Shown: positions 41,226-51,275, counted from the first letter of the stretch. The stretch is DNA of 64,000 nucleotides from CAIWHR01 sp963741355 (GCA_963741355.1 CAVUIG010000003.1:62001-126000), one strand, 5' to 3'. Program-made: numbers and translations. Notes: generated from the letters alone by a model not told the origin.

Positions 41226-42049
41226 CCGACTCCGTCTCGGTGCGCCGCGCGATTGTCGTCAGCGGCCTCGTTCCGGTCGACGCGCAGGTGCTGCTCGCCC
41301 ACGTCCTCGACGTGCCGCGCGCGTGGCTTGCCGCGCACGGCACCGATGCGCTGCCGCCCGAGTCCGCGAATGCGTTCTTCGCGCTCGCAAAACGCCGCCG
41401 CGACGGCGAGCCGGTCGCGCAGCTCACGGGCGTTCGCGAGTTCTGGGGACTCGTGCTTCGCGTGACGCCCGACGTGCTGATCCCGCGGCCGGAAACGGAG
41501 ACTCTGGTGGAACTGGCGCTCATGCTTGCGCCAGGCGATCGACCCGTGAAGATCGTCGACCTCGGGACGGGATCCGGCGCGATCGCGCTGGCGCTCGCGC
41601 ACGAGCGGCCGCAGGCGCAGGTGACGGGCACCGACATTTCGGCGGCGGCACTCGCCGTCGCGCGCGACAACGCAAAGCGGCTCGGCATCGGCAATGTTTC
41701 GTTCGTGCAATCGGACTGGTTCGCGAGCCTCGGCGGCGAGCGATTCGATCTCATCGTGTCGAATCCGCCCTACGTCGCGGCCTCCGATCCGCATCTGCAG
41801 GAAGGCGACCTGCGCTTCGAGCCGCGGGTAGCGCTCACGCCGGGTGGCGACGGCCTCACCGCGCTCCGCGCGATCGTTGCCGGCGCGAAGTCGCATCTCG
41901 TCGCGGGCGGCCATCTCGTCGTCGAGCATGGCTACGACCAGTCGGCGGCGGTGCAGGCGCTGTTTCGCGAGGCCGGCTTCGGCGCCGTCACGATCCGGAA
42001 CGACCTCGCGGGAATCGCGCGCGTCGTTGCGGGATCGATGCCCGCGTAG
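41222..42049 (+). CDS. prmC: release factor glutamine methyltransferase
   Basis: A 275-residue methyltransferase that modifies the GGQ glutamine of RF1/RF2. Features: N-terminal helical domain (LDVPRAWLAAHGTDALP), SAM motif I VDLGTGSGAIALALA, and the catalytic NPPY in FDLIVSNPPYVAA. The GTG start overlaps the previous stop (GTGA at 41222-41225), which indicates translational coupling with the GNAT gene. It shares the operon with its substrate gene prfA. Confidence 0.96.
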   Translation: MTDSVSVRRAIVVSGLVPVDAQVLLAHVLDVPRAWLAAHGTDALPPESANAFFALAKRRRDGEPVAQLTGVREFWGLVLRVTPDVLIPRPETETLVELALMLAPGDRPVKIVDLGTGSGAIALALAHERPQAQVTGTDISAAALAVARDNAKRLGIGNVSFVQSDWFASLGGERFDLIVSNPPYVAASDPHLQEGDLRFEPRVALTPGGDGLTALRAIVAGAKSHLVAGGHLVVEHGYDQSAAVQALFREAGFGAVTIRNDLAGIARVVAGSMPA

Positions 42050-42478
42050 CTAGCGTTCCGGATCGACGCTCGCGCGGCGCGCATCCGGCCGCGTCGGCAG
42101 CGCCGGCGCAGGACGCCGGCCATCGAGAAGGTGTCGCACCGCGAGCACCGGATGACGCGTCAGCATCCGCGGCCCCGCGTATCGCATGATCACGCGCACT
42201 TCCTCGCGCGGCGCGGCGGCGTAACAATGCACCGTGCAGTTCGCGCACGTCGGCTTCGCGTCGCCGAACACGCAGCGGTCGAGCCTTCGCGTCGCGTAGC
42301 CCAGCAGGCCCGCACATTTTTCGCACAGCCCGCCGATGCTCCCGTGCCGGTCGCGGCAATGGATTTCGAACATGGCCGTCAGCGTCGCGAGCTCGCGGGC
42401 GAGACGCGGATGACGCTGCGCGTCGTGGACGCGCCGCAACGCGGCGGCCGGTGGCCGATCGGACGGAGTCGTGCTCAT
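42050..42478 (-). CDS. YgbA-like (nitrous oxide-stimulated promoter) protein
   Basis: A 142-residue Cys-rich protein of the YgbA_NO family. The conserved run contains CRDRHG, CEKCAGLLGYATRRLDRCVF and PTCANCTVHCY, followed by EEVRVIMRYAGPRML; the cysteines could hold an iron-sulfur cluster. The family is linked to nitric-oxide stress in enterobacteria; here the role is inferred. The ATG at 42478 is chosen because sequence before it is Arg-rich and not conserved. It converges tail to tail with prmC without a gap. Confidence 0.88.
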   Translation of the reverse strand: MSTTPSDRPPAAALRRVHDAQRHPRLARELATLTAMFEIHCRDRHGSIGGLCEKCAGLLGYATRRLDRCVFGDAKPTCANCTVHCYAAAPREEVRVIMRYAGPRMLTRHPVLAVRHLLDGRRPAPALPTRPDARRASVDPER

Positions 42479-42548
42479 GGCGCCCCATTGTGCGGGGGGA
42501 GGCCATCCCGACCCATGATTTCGGTCAAGAAGGTCGCGGCGCCTGCGA

Positions 42549-43622
42549 TCAGGCGTTGGGTCGCGGTGCCTCGACGCCCAGCTTCTCCGCCCACGGCAAG
42601 AGCGCCGGCATGATCGTCGGATAGAGCGCGACGCCGTCGGAGGTCTGCGCGCGCAGCCGCCGCATCGCGGCCTCGCCGGGGAGGCGCACGGCGTCACCGC
42701 CCGGCCGCGGCGTCGACGCGCGCGCCGCGCGGGCAATTCCGTCCATCTGGCGGCGGAATTCGGATAATCCGCCGAACGCCTCCGGGTCGAGCGCCTGCAC
42801 GAACACCGTGCCGCCCCAGCCCGCGGGCGGATCGGCGCGGCCGTGCCCCGCGAGTCCGGCGGTCAGCGCTTCGACGATGAGCGCGAGGCCGAATCCCTTG
42901 TAGCCGGCTTCGATTCCGCCGAGCGGAAGCAACGCGCCCTTGGGCTCGCGGAAGAGCGCGCCGGGATCGTCGGTCGCGTTGCCCTGCGCATCGATGAGCC
43001 ATGCGCCGGGCAGGCGGCGTCCGGCGTTCATTTCCTGCTTCGCGAATCCCATGCTGGTGATCGAGCTCGAGATGTCGACGAGAATCGGATCGCCCGAGGT
43101 CGGCAGACCGGCGGCGATCGGATTGGGCGTGATGAACGGCGTCGTGCCGCCGTGCGGGACGACCGCCGCGACCGTGGGATCGGAGCTCTGCACGAGCGCG
43201 ATCATGCCGCGCTCGGTCGCGCGCAGCAGGTAGGCGGCGAGGCACGCGATGTGATGCGAGCGGCGCACGACGACGGTGCCGGTGCCGCACGCCTTGGCCA
43301 TCGCGATGGCGGCGTCGAGCGCGCGCAGCGTGAGCCACGGGCCGGGAAGGCGGCCGCCGTCCCAGGTCTGCGCCGCGGCGCGGGCGCTCACGATCACGGG
43401 CTCGCCCGATTTCGCCATTTCGCCCTTCTCGATTTCGGCGAGATACGGCGCCAGCAGCGCGAGTCCGTGCGTCGTATGTCCCAGAAGATCGCCGGTGACG
43501 AGGACGTCGGCCACGTCGGCGGCGATGTCGGCGCGAACGCCGGAGCGCACGACGAGCCCGCGCGCGAAGGCCGTCAACGCAGCGACCGGATAACGCGGCA
43601 CCGGGTCGGGCGCGGCGCTCAT
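42549..43622 (-). CDS. Ldh-family malate/L-lactate-type dehydrogenase
   Basis: A 357-residue NAD(P)-dependent oxidoreductase of the type 2 malate/L-lactate/ureidoglycolate dehydrogenase family. The catalytic His lies in GDLLGHTTHGLALLAPYL; the dinucleotide pocket includes GTVVVRRSHHIACLAAYLLR, TPFITPNPIAAGLPTSGDPI and KGFGLALIVEALTAGLAGHG. The substrate (malate, sulfolactate, ureidoglycolate or delta-1-piperideine-2-carboxylate) cannot be fixed from sequence. The start at 43622 begins at the family N-terminus; longer starts add Arg-rich residues. Confidence 0.9.
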   Translation of the reverse strand: MSAAPDPVPRYPVAALTAFARGLVVRSGVRADIAADVADVLVTGDLLGHTTHGLALLAPYLAEIEKGEMAKSGEPVIVSARAAAQTWDGGRLPGPWLTLRALDAAIAMAKACGTGTVVVRRSHHIACLAAYLLRATERGMIALVQSSDPTVAAVVPHGGTTPFITPNPIAAGLPTSGDPILVDISSSITSMGFAKQEMNAGRRLPGAWLIDAQGNATDDPGALFREPKGALLPLGGIEAGYKGFGLALIVEALTAGLAGHGRADPPAGWGGTVFVQALDPEAFGGLSEFRRQMDGIARAARASTPRPGGDAVRLPGEAAMRRLRAQTSDGVALYPTIMPALLPWAEKLGVEAPRPNA

Positions 43623-43778
43623 GTGTATGCTGTGCGGTGCATGCGCGAATCGACCCTTGCGAACGGCGGCGCGGTTGACGTTGCCGCGCGATTCTCCGAC
43701 GATTCTACCTGACCCCTCCGGCCGCACCGACCGCGACCGGATCCCCAACTCACCTCCCGCGCCCCCCTTGGGTATTCC

Positions 43779-44621
43779 TTGCTGCCTTCGTCATTGACCG
43801 TGAGCGTGGTGACGTTTCGCCCCGACATCGCGCTGTTCGAGCGATGCCTGCGCACGCTCGCGACGGCGATCGCGAACGCGCGCGAGGCAGGCTGCATCAG
43901 GAGCGTCGCGATCGCGCTGATCGACAACAGCGAGGACCCGAAGATCGCCGACGACGTGATCAAGCACGGCTGGGCGCGCTTCGCCAACGCCGGGATCCAG
44001 GTCACCTACCTGCACGGCCACGCCAACATCGGCTACGGGATCGCGCACAACCTGATGCTGCACGGCACCGGTGCCGACTACCAGATCGTGCTCAATCCCG
44101 ACGTCGAGATGGCCCCCGACGCGATCGCCAACGCGATCGCCTGGCTCGACGTCCATCCGGACATCGGCGCGGTGGCGCCCGCGGTGACGCGGCCCGACGG
44201 CACGCCCGATTTCCTGTGCAAGCGCTATCCGGCCGTGCTCGACCTCGTGCTGCGCGGGTTCGCGCCGCGATTCCTGCGGCAGATGTTCAGGAAGCGCCTC
44301 GACCGCTACGAGATGCGCGACCGCATCGATCCCGCGAGCCCGGAGCCCGTGATCGGCATTCCGGTGATGTCGGGGTGCTGCATGCTGGTGCGGCGCAAGG
44401 CGATCGACACGACCGGCGGCTTCGATCCGCGGTATTTCCTCTATTTCGAGGATTTCGACTGGAGCATCCGGCTGAACAAGGTCACGCAGTGCGCGTACCT
44501 GCCGGCGTTTCGCATCATTCACCACGGCGGGCACGCCGCGGAAAAGGGCGCGCATCACATCTACCTGTTCGCGAAGAGCGGGGTGCGCTTCTACGGCCGC
44601 CACGGCTGGCGCTGGTTCTGA
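43779..44621 (+). CDS. family 2 glycosyltransferase (rhamnosyltransferase-like)
   Basis: A 280-residue GT-A-fold enzyme. Nucleotide-sugar site: LTVSVVTFRP, IALIDNSEDP and QIVLNPDVEMAPD (DxD-like NPDVE). The acceptor region has MSGCCMLVRRKAID and FDPRYFLYFEDFDWSIRL, typical of rhamnosyltransferases. It should act on the cytoplasmic face of the membrane in surface-polysaccharide assembly. The start codon is probably TTG at 43779; this is uncertain. The epimerase gene follows after 12 bases. Confidence 0.88.
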   Translation: MLPSSLTVSVVTFRPDIALFERCLRTLATAIANAREAGCIRSVAIALIDNSEDPKIADDVIKHGWARFANAGIQVTYLHGHANIGYGIAHNLMLHGTGADYQIVLNPDVEMAPDAIANAIAWLDVHPDIGAVAPAVTRPDGTPDFLCKRYPAVLDLVLRGFAPRFLRQMFRKRLDRYEMRDRIDPASPEPVIGIPVMSGCCMLVRRKAIDTTGGFDPRYFLYFEDFDWSIRLNKVTQCAYLPAFRIIHHGGHAAEKGAHHIYLFAKSGVRFYGRHGWRWF

Positions 44622-44633
44622 AGAAGACCGCCG

Positions 44634-45608
44634 ATGTCACGCGATCCGATCCTCGTCACCGGCGCCGGCGGCTTCATCGGGCGGGCGCTGGTCGCGCATT
44701 TCACCGACACGCGGCGTTCCTTTCGCGCGGTGTATCGCGAACGCGTCCCCGAGGGGCACACGGCGCCGCAGACGGCCGTCGTCGCCGACCTCGCCACCGT
44801 CGACGACGCGAGGCTCGACGCGATGCTCGCGGGGGTGAGCGCCGTCGTGCATCTCGCCGGCCGTGCGCACATCCTCGCCGAGACCGCGCAGGATCCGGAG
44901 GAGGCGTTTCGCGCGGCCAATGCCGTCGCGACGGAAAAGCTCGCGCGCGCGGCGGTGCGCGCCGGCATCGCCCGGTTCGTCCTGGCGAGCACGGTGAAGG
45001 TCAACGGCGAGTCTACGTCGCCGGGCCACCCGTTCACGCCGCTCGATCCGCCTGCGCCATTCGACGCTTACGCGCGCTCGAAGCTCGCGGCCGAGCGCGC
45101 GCTGCAGGACGCATGCGTCGGGACGCCGGTCGCGCCGATCGTCCTGCGCCTGCCGCTGGTGTACGGGCCGGGCGTCGGCGGCAATTTCGCGGTGCTGTTC
45201 GACGCGATCGCGGGCGCTCGCTCGCTGCCGATCGGCGCGGTGCGCAACCGGCGCAGCTTTCTCGCGGTCGGCAACCTCGTCGACGCGATCGATGCGGTGC
45301 TCGATGCCGATGTCGCGCCGCGCGGCGTGCACTTCGTCGCGGATGAGGCGAGCGTATCGGTGCCCGATCTCGCGCGGGCGATCGCGGCGTCGCTCGGCGC
45401 GCCGCTGGAGATGCGGCGCGTGCCGGTGCCGCTGCTGCGCCTCGGTGCGGCGCTCACCGGACGTAGCGCGCGGGTGCGCCGGCTCGTCGATTCGCTGGAG
45501 GTCGACACCGCGTCGCTGCGGGCCGCGACCGGTTGGAAGCCGCGGCAGACGCTGGCCGAAGGGCTCGCCGCGACGGCGGCGTGGTGGCGGATGCGCCACG
45601 CGCTCTGA
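44634..45608 (+). CDS. NAD-dependent sugar epimerase/dehydratase (SDR)
   Basis: A 324-residue extended SDR. Cofactor motif VTGAGGFIGRALV, then VVHLAGRAHIL, STVKVNGEST and the catalytic Tyr-x3-Lys in FDAYARSKLAAE. It resembles the UDP-glucose 4-epimerase-like enzymes that accompany undecaprenyl-phosphate sugar transferases in O-antigen synthesis. It is paired with the glycosyltransferase, so a nucleotide-sugar substrate is likely. Confidence 0.9.
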   Translation: MSRDPILVTGAGGFIGRALVAHFTDTRRSFRAVYRERVPEGHTAPQTAVVADLATVDDARLDAMLAGVSAVVHLAGRAHILAETAQDPEEAFRAANAVATEKLARAAVRAGIARFVLASTVKVNGESTSPGHPFTPLDPPAPFDAYARSKLAAERALQDACVGTPVAPIVLRLPLVYGPGVGGNFAVLFDAIAGARSLPIGAVRNRRSFLAVGNLVDAIDAVLDADVAPRGVHFVADEASVSVPDLARAIAASLGAPLEMRRVPVPLLRLGAALTGRSARVRRLVDSLEVDTASLRAATGWKPRQTLAEGLAATAAWWRMRHAL

Positions 45609-45664
45609 GGTGATTCGCGGATCGTCGTGACGGGGCGAACCGGGGGACGCACGGCCCTCCCCGC

Positions 45665-45670
45665 TATAAT
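45665..45670 (+). promoter_or_regulatory. -10 element of the rph operon
   Basis: A perfect TATAAT predicting a start near 45677, 23 bases before the rph ATG at 45700. No good -35 is seen at the right distance. Confidence 0.5.
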
Positions 45671-45699
45671 CACGGCTCATCCGTCCCCAGGTATCGAGA

Positions 45700-46428
45700 A
45701 TGAGCGCCCGACCGTCCGGCCGCCGCCCGGAAGAGCTCCGCGCGTGGCGGATCACCCGTCACTTCACGCGGCATGCCGAAGGCTCGGTGCTGATCGAAGC
45801 CGGTGACACGAAGGTGCTTTGCACGGCGAGCGTCGAGGAAGGCGTCCCGGCATTCCTCAAGGGCAAGGGCCAGGGGTGGCTCACCGCGGAATACGGGATG
45901 CTTCCGCGCGCGACCAACACGCGCACGCGCCGCGAGGCCGCGGAGGGGCGGCAATCCGGACGCACGCAGGAGATCCAGCGGCTCATCGGCCGCAGCCTTC
46001 GCGCGGTCGTCGATCTCGGCCGGCTGGGCGAGCGCACCGTGAAGATCGACTGCGACGTCCTGCAGGCCGACGGCGGGACGCGCTGCGCCGCGATCACCGG
46101 CGCGTACGTCGCCGTCGCCGACGCCATCGCGTGGATGCGCGGGAAGAACCTGATCGCCGGCGATCCGCTGACCGATTCGGTCGCGGCGGTTTCCGTCGGC
46201 ATCGCCGGCGGCGTGCCGCTGCTCGATCTCGACTATGCCGAGGATTCCTCCTGCGACACCGACATGAACATCGTGATGACCGGCCGCGGCGGCTTCGTCG
46301 AGATGCAGGGGACGGCCGAGGGTGCGCCGTTCACCCGGCGCGAAATCGACGCGCTGGTCGATCTCGCCGCGGCGGGCATCCGCCAGCTGCTCGACGCGCA
46401 GGCCGCCGCGCTGCTCGCGCCGCGCTGA
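45700..46428 (+). CDS. rph: ribonuclease PH
   Basis: A 242-residue phosphorolytic 3'-exonuclease (usual length 238) that matures tRNA 3' ends. Motifs: ITRHFTRHAEGSVLIEAGDT, TRTRREAAEGRQSGRTQEIQ (phosphate/RNA contact) and LDLDYAEDSSCDTDMNIVMT. It begins the run rph-rdgB-hemW, an order common in beta- and gammaproteobacteria. Confidence 0.98.
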   Translation: MSARPSGRRPEELRAWRITRHFTRHAEGSVLIEAGDTKVLCTASVEEGVPAFLKGKGQGWLTAEYGMLPRATNTRTRREAAEGRQSGRTQEIQRLIGRSLRAVVDLGRLGERTVKIDCDVLQADGGTRCAAITGAYVAVADAIAWMRGKNLIAGDPLTDSVAAVSVGIAGGVPLLDLDYAEDSSCDTDMNIVMTGRGGFVEMQGTAEGAPFTRREIDALVDLAAAGIRQLLDAQAAALLAPR

Positions 46429-46497
46429 CGTGTCGAGGGCTCACCGCGCCGCGAATCGAGGCTTCCGCGCGATGATGCCGTCCACCGCTTGCGCCGC

Positions 46498-47095
46498 ATG
46501 ATCTCGCGCCTCGTCCTCGCGTCGGGCAATCCGGGCAAGCTCGCCGAATTCCGGCGGCTTCTCTCGCCGATCGGGATCGACGTGATCGCGCAGTCCGAGC
46601 TCGGCATTCCCGAGGCCGCGGAGCCGCACATCACGTTCGTCGAGAACGCGCTCGCCAAGGCGCGGCACGCCTGCGCGCTCGCGCGCCTGCCCGCGCTCGC
46701 CGACGATTCCGGCATCTGCGTGCGCGCGCTCGACGGCGCGCCGGGCGTGCAGTCGGCGCGCTACGCGGGCGAACCGCGCTCCGACAAGCGCAACAACGAG
46801 AAGCTGATCGCCGCGCTCGCGGGGGTGGCCGACCGCAGCCGCGCATTACGCCTGCGTGCTGGCGCTCGTCCGCCACGCCGAGGATCCGGAGCCGATTCTC
46901 GCCGAGGGCGCGTGGCACGGGCGCATCGTCGACGCGCCGCGCGGCACCGGCGGATTCGGCTACGACCCGCATTTCCTCGACGTCGAGTCCGGGCAGACCG
47001 GCGCCGAGATGCCGCTCGACCGGAAGAACGAGCGGTCGCACCGCGGCAAGGCGATGCGTGCGCTGATCGCGCGACTGGAAGCGGAGAATCGTTGA
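46498..47095 (+). CDS. rdgB: XTP/dITP pyrophosphatase (frameshifted)
   Basis: An enzyme of about 199 residues that removes inosine and xanthosine triphosphates. The first frame gives ISRLVLASGNPGKLAEFRRL and LPALADDSGICVRALDG. The second gives LALVRHAEDPEPILAEG, GTGGFGYDPHFLD and the terminal NERSHRGKAMRAL. They join if one base is removed at 46834-46840 (DRSAHYACVLALVRH), so an indel error is likely. The stop overlaps the hemW start (TGATG). Confidence 0.9.
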
Positions 47096-48296
47096 TGGCG
47101 GCCATCGGAATCGGCATTCCCGACCGGCCCTCGTTCGCGGCGCCGCCGCCGCTCGCGCTCTACATCCACCTTCCGTGGTGCATCCGGAAGTGCCCTTACT
47201 GCGATTTCAATTCGCACGAGGCGCGCGGCGAAGTGCCCGAGGCGCAGTACGTCGACGCGCTCCTCGCCGATCTCGAATTCGCGCTGCCGTCGATCTGGAA
47301 TCGCAGGATCGTCTCCATCTTCGTCGGCGGCGGGACGCCGAGCCTGTTTTCCGCGGCGGCGATCGACCGTCTGCTGGCCGGCGTGCGCGCGCGCGTGCCG
47401 CTCACGCCCGGCGCCGAAGTGACGCTCGAGGCGAACCCGGGGACCTTCGAGCGGCAGAAATTCGCCGATTTCCATTCGGCAGGGATCAACCGGCTGTCGC
47501 TGGGCGTCCAGAGCTTCGCCCCCACCAGCTCGAGGCGCTGGGCCGCGTGCACGACGTCGACGAGGCGCGCGCAGCGGCCGAGGCGGCGCTCGCGATCTTC
47601 GGCAACGTGAACCTCGACCTCATGTACGCGTTGCCTCGCCAGACCCTTGCCGAGGCGCAGGCCGACGCGGCGGCCGCGATCGCGTTCGCGCCGCCGCACC
47701 TGTCGTTCTACCAGCTGACGCTAGAGCCCAACACGTTGTTCCACCGCCATCCGCCGCCGCTGCCCGATCCCGACGCGGCGGCGGACATCGAGGACGCCGT
47801 CCACGCGCTGCTCGCGGCGGCGGGCTACCGGCATTACGAGACGTCCGCGTTCGCCCAACCGGGCCGCGAATGCCGGCACAATCTCAATTACTGGCAGTTC
47901 GGCGACTACCTCGGCATCGGCGCCGGCGCGCATTCGAAGCTGTCGTTCCACGATCGCGTGGTGCGGCAGGTGCGCTGGAAGCAGCCGAAGCAGTATCTCG
48001 AGCGCGTCGCTGCGGGAGCGCCGTTGATGGAGAATGCCGACGTGAGCCGCGCCGACATCGGATTCGAATTCATGCTGAACGCGTTGCGGCTGACCGCCGG
48101 CGTCCCGGCCGCGCTCTTCGCCGAGCGCACCGGCTACCCGCTGCTGCTCGTGCGGGACGCGCTCGCCGCCGCCGAGGCGAAGGGGCTCATCGAGCGCGAT
48201 CCGACGGTGATCCGCCCGACGCCGCTCGGCCGCCGCTTCCAGAACGATCTGCAGGCGCTGTTCCTGCGCGAGAAAGAGCCGCATGAGCATGCATGA
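47095..48296 (+). CDS. hemW: heme chaperone HemW (frameshifted)
   Basis: A radical SAM protein of about 401 residues, related to coproporphyrinogen dehydrogenase and now assigned as a heme chaperone. The cluster motif is IHLPWCIRKCPYCDFNSH (C-x3-C-x2-C); FVGGGTPSLFS, LEANPGTFE and GINRLSLGVQSF follow. The frame breaks in a C5 run at 47518-47523; one more C restores SFAPHQLEALGRVHD. The C-terminal HemW domain is intact. It lacks the extra Cys motif of HemN, supporting HemW. Confidence 0.92.
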
Positions 48297-48306
48297 GCGG
48301 CATTCG

Positions 48307-49594
48307 ATGTCGCTGACCGACGCGATCGCCGCCGTTGCGGAAGGCACGCTGAGCGCGCGCAGCCTCGCCGATGCGCGAGCTCGAGTGGGTCGCGATGACC
48401 GACCCAACCATCGGCGCCTGGGCGCATCTCGACCCCGACCATGTGCGCGCATGCGCCGACCGCTGCGACGCCACCGCGTCGCGCAGCGGCCTGCTCCATG
48501 GCATGGGCATCGGCGTGAAGGACATCATCGCGACCGCCGACTATCCGACCGAGATGGGATCGGCCGTGTATGCCGGGCACCGGACAACCGACGACGCGCA
48601 GTGCGTCGCGCGCCTCAAGTCCGCCGGCGGCTTCGTCTTCGGCAAGACCGTGACCACCGAGCTCGCCTTTCTCCATCCCGGCAAGACGCGCAACCCGTGG
48701 AATCCGGCGCACACGCCGGGGGGCTCGTCGTCCGGGTCGGCCGCGTCGGTCGCCGCGGGCCACGTCGCGGCGGCGATCGGCACGCAGACCAACGGATCGA
48801 TGATCCGGCCCGCGGCGTTCTGCGGCGTGGTCGGATTCAAGCCGACCAAGGATTCGATTCCGCCGGCCGGCACCAATGTCTTCAGCGGGACGCTCGACCA
48901 GATCGGAACCTTCGGGCGCAGCGTCGCCGACGCGACACGGCTCGCGAGCGTGATCGCCGACACGGGTCGCATCGCGCCCGATCCGGCGGCTCGCACGTCG
49001 CCGCCGAAGCTCGCGCTGCTGCGACACTATCCGTGGACGCGCGACCCCGATCCGGCGGCGGCCGAGGCGCTCGATTCCTGCGCCGCGCGATTGCGCGAGC
49101 AGGGCGCTGAAGTCACGGTGGTCGAGATTCCCGAGACCTTTCGCGCGGCCGACCGCGTGCTCCGGACGATCATGATGTTCGAAGGCGCCGCGAATCTGGG
49201 CGCTTTGCAGACCCGCGAGCGGGCACGATTGTCGCGTGAACTGAACGATGCGCTCGACGAGGGTCGCGCGATCGCGCGCGCCGATTACGAGGAGGCGTTG
49301 CGGCGGCGCGTCGCCTGCATCAAGGCCTGCGCCGAGTGGATCGCGCCGTTCGACGCGATCCTGTCGCCGCCCGCCGCCGGGCCGGCGCCCGAAGGCACGG
49401 ACAGCACCGGCGACCCGTCCTGCTGCACGCTGTTCTCGCTCACCGGATTTCCGGCGCTGACGATCCCCGTGGGGCGCGCGCGCAACGGGCTGCCGCTCGG
49501 CATGCAGATCGCCGCACCCGCCGGCGCCGATGATTCGCTGGTCGCGGTGGCGGCGTGGTGCGAGGCGCGCCTGCCGTTCGCCGGGCTCGTGTGA
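48307..49594 (+). CDS. amidase-signature family protein (frameshifted near start)
   Basis: A protein of about 429 residues of the amidase-signature family. The Ser-cisSer-Lys triad is visible: Lys in GIGVKDIIATADYP, Ser in TPGGSSSGSAASVAAG and the nucleophile in GTQTNGSMIRPAAFCG. The first 20 codons (MSLTDAIAAVAEGTLSARSL) are in another frame; the shift is near 48365. The physiological substrate is not predictable; it is too short and lacks GatB context, so it is not GatA. Its start lies 11 bases after hemW. Confidence 0.87.
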
Positions 49595-49601
49595 GCGCGC
49601 G

Positions 49602-49766
49602 ATGAAGCGCGCGAAGACCCACCTGCCGCCCAAGCCGCGCAATCCGGTCGCGCGCTCGCCGCTCATGCGCAAAGGGGGCGCGCACGGCAAGTCGACGGCG
49701 GCGAAGCGCCGCCAGGAAAACGTCCTGCTCGCGAAGGCAAAGCGCGACCCCGAAGCGCTCGAATGA
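49602..49766 (+). CDS. small basic protein between amidase and ChaC
   Basis: A 54-residue Lys/Arg-rich protein (MKRAKTHLPPKPRNPVARSP...) that looks like a conserved short betaproteobacterial type. It starts 7 bases after the amidase stop and its own stop overlaps the next start (ATGA at 49763-49766), so it is translated within the operon. The composition suggests RNA binding; function unknown. Confidence 0.65.
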   Translation: MKRAKTHLPPKPRNPVARSPLMRKGGAHGKSTAAKRRQENVLLAKAKRDPEALE

Positions 49767-50471
49767 AGAACTGGACGCACGATCCGACCACGCTGTGCCG
49801 CCGCGATCTCGAGGAAGGGCGGATGCGCGAGATCTACCTGGCGCTGGGGGACGAGAAGCGTGCGCTGACCGACGAGCAATTGTCCGCCTCGCTCGTCGCG
49901 ACCCTTGCGAAGAAGCCCAAGGGCGCCGGATGGTGGATCTTCGCCTACGGGTCGCTCCTCTGGAATCCGCTGTTTCCGGTCGCCGAGATGCGCCCGGCGA
50001 CGCTGCGCGGGCTGCACCGCCGCTTCTGCCTGTGGTCGGTCGCCTCGCGCGGCACGCCGGCAGCAGCCCGGACTCGTGCTGGGGCTCGAGCGCGGCGGGC
50101 AATGCCGCGGCGTCGTGCTCCGCCTGCCCGCGCCGCTCGCGCTGGACGAGCTGCATCTCCTCTGGCGGCGCGAGATGGTGCTGGGCGCCTACCGGCCGCG
50201 CTGGGTGAAGGTCGATTCGGACGGGCGCGAGATCCACGCGCTGACGTTCGTCGTGCGGCGCGATCATCCGCAGTACGCGGGCCGGCTCGATCCGGCGGTG
50301 GAGGTCGAGGTGCTGGGGTGCGCACGCGGCGCGTTCGGCGCGTCGGCCGACTACCTCGAGCGCACACGCGTCGCGCTGATCTCGCACGGCATCGCCGATC
50401 CCTACCTCGAGGCGCTGGCGAGCAAGGTCGCCGCGCTGCGCAATCGCGCGGACGCTCAGATCGCGACGTGA
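49763..50471 (+). CDS. glutathione-specific gamma-glutamylcyclotransferase (ChaC, frameshifted)
   Basis: A protein of about 235 residues of the ChaC family, which degrades glutathione to 5-oxoproline and Cys-Gly. The signature WWIFAYGSLLWNP holds the substrate loop; LRGLHRRFCLWSVASRGTP follows. The frame shifts at about 50061, where removing one G gives GTPQQPGLVLGLERGG, and continues through YLERTRVALISHGIADPYLE. Its 3' end overlaps the convergent pteridine reductase gene by 16 bases. Confidence 0.87.
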
Positions 50472-51193
50472 CGGCCGCCGTCGACCGCGATCGTCTCGCC
50501 GGTCACGTAGGTCGCTTCGGCGAGAAGAAAGTAGACGGCGGTCGCGATGTCCTCGGGCGTTCCCTCGCGGCGCAGCGGCGTATTGGTGATGATCCGCTGG
50601 CGCGCGAGCTCGTCGAACGAATCGTCGTCCGGCCAGAGGATCGGCCCCGGCGCGACCGCGTTGACGCGCACTTCCGGCGCGAGCTCGCGCGCGAGCGACC
50701 GGGTGAGCCCGGCGAGGCCCGCCTTCGCCACCGTGTAGACGACGTATCCCTTGAGCGGCCGCTCGGCGTGGATGTCGGTGATGTTGACGATCGCGCCCTG
50801 CGTACGGCGCAGCGCGGGCGCCGCGGCCTGCGCGAGGAAGAGCGGCGCGCGCAGGTTCGTGCCGATGAGATCGTCCCATTGTGCCGGGCCGATCTCGCCG
50901 ATGGCGGTCGCGTAGAACGACGACGCGTTGTTGACGAGCGCGTCGAGGCGGCCGAAGCGCTGCAGCGTCTGCTCGACCAGCGACGGAAGCTTGGCGACTT
51001 CGAGCAGGTCCGCCTGGATCAGCGCGACCGAATCGGCGCGCAGGTGATTGAGCTCGGCCTGCAGCAGCCGCGCCTCGCCCGCCGACGCGCGATAGTGCAG
51101 CATGAGGTTCGCGCCGGCCGCGTGCAGGCGGCGGCAGATCGCGGCGCCGACGCGCTTCGCGCCCCCGGTGATGAGCACCGTCTTGTCCTGCAC
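50456..51193 (-). CDS. pteridine reductase (short-chain dehydrogenase)
   Basis: A 245-residue SDR of the pteridine reductase type. Cofactor motif LITGGAKRVGAAICRRLHAA (the Arg after TGGAK fits NADPH and PTR1/FolM-like enzymes), ALVNNASSFYATAIGEI, and the catalytic Tyr-x3-Lys in GYVVYTVAKAGLAGLT. Such enzymes reduce dihydropteridines or dihydrofolate. It is divergent from the MidA-type methyltransferase, a conserved pairing in betaproteobacteria. Confidence 0.9.
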   Translation of the reverse strand: MQDKTVLITGGAKRVGAAICRRLHAAGANLMLHYRASAGEARLLQAELNHLRADSVALIQADLLEVAKLPSLVEQTLQRFGRLDALVNNASSFYATAIGEIGPAQWDDLIGTNLRAPLFLAQAAAPALRRTQGAIVNITDIHAERPLKGYVVYTVAKAGLAGLTRSLARELAPEVRVNAVAPGPILWPDDDSFDELARQRIITNTPLRREGTPEDIATAVYFLLAEATYVTGETIAVDGGRHVAI

Positions 51194-51275
51194 GCTGCGC
51201 TCTCCCGTTGCCCTGATAGACTCCGGCGAAATCTAACATAACGAATCGCGGCGCGCCCGCGCTTGCATCGTCAAC

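Noticed and set aside
48307..49594. gatA (glutamyl-tRNA amidotransferase subunit A)
   Set aside because: Shorter than GatA, no gatB or gatC nearby, and the operon context is rdgB-hemW-chaC.
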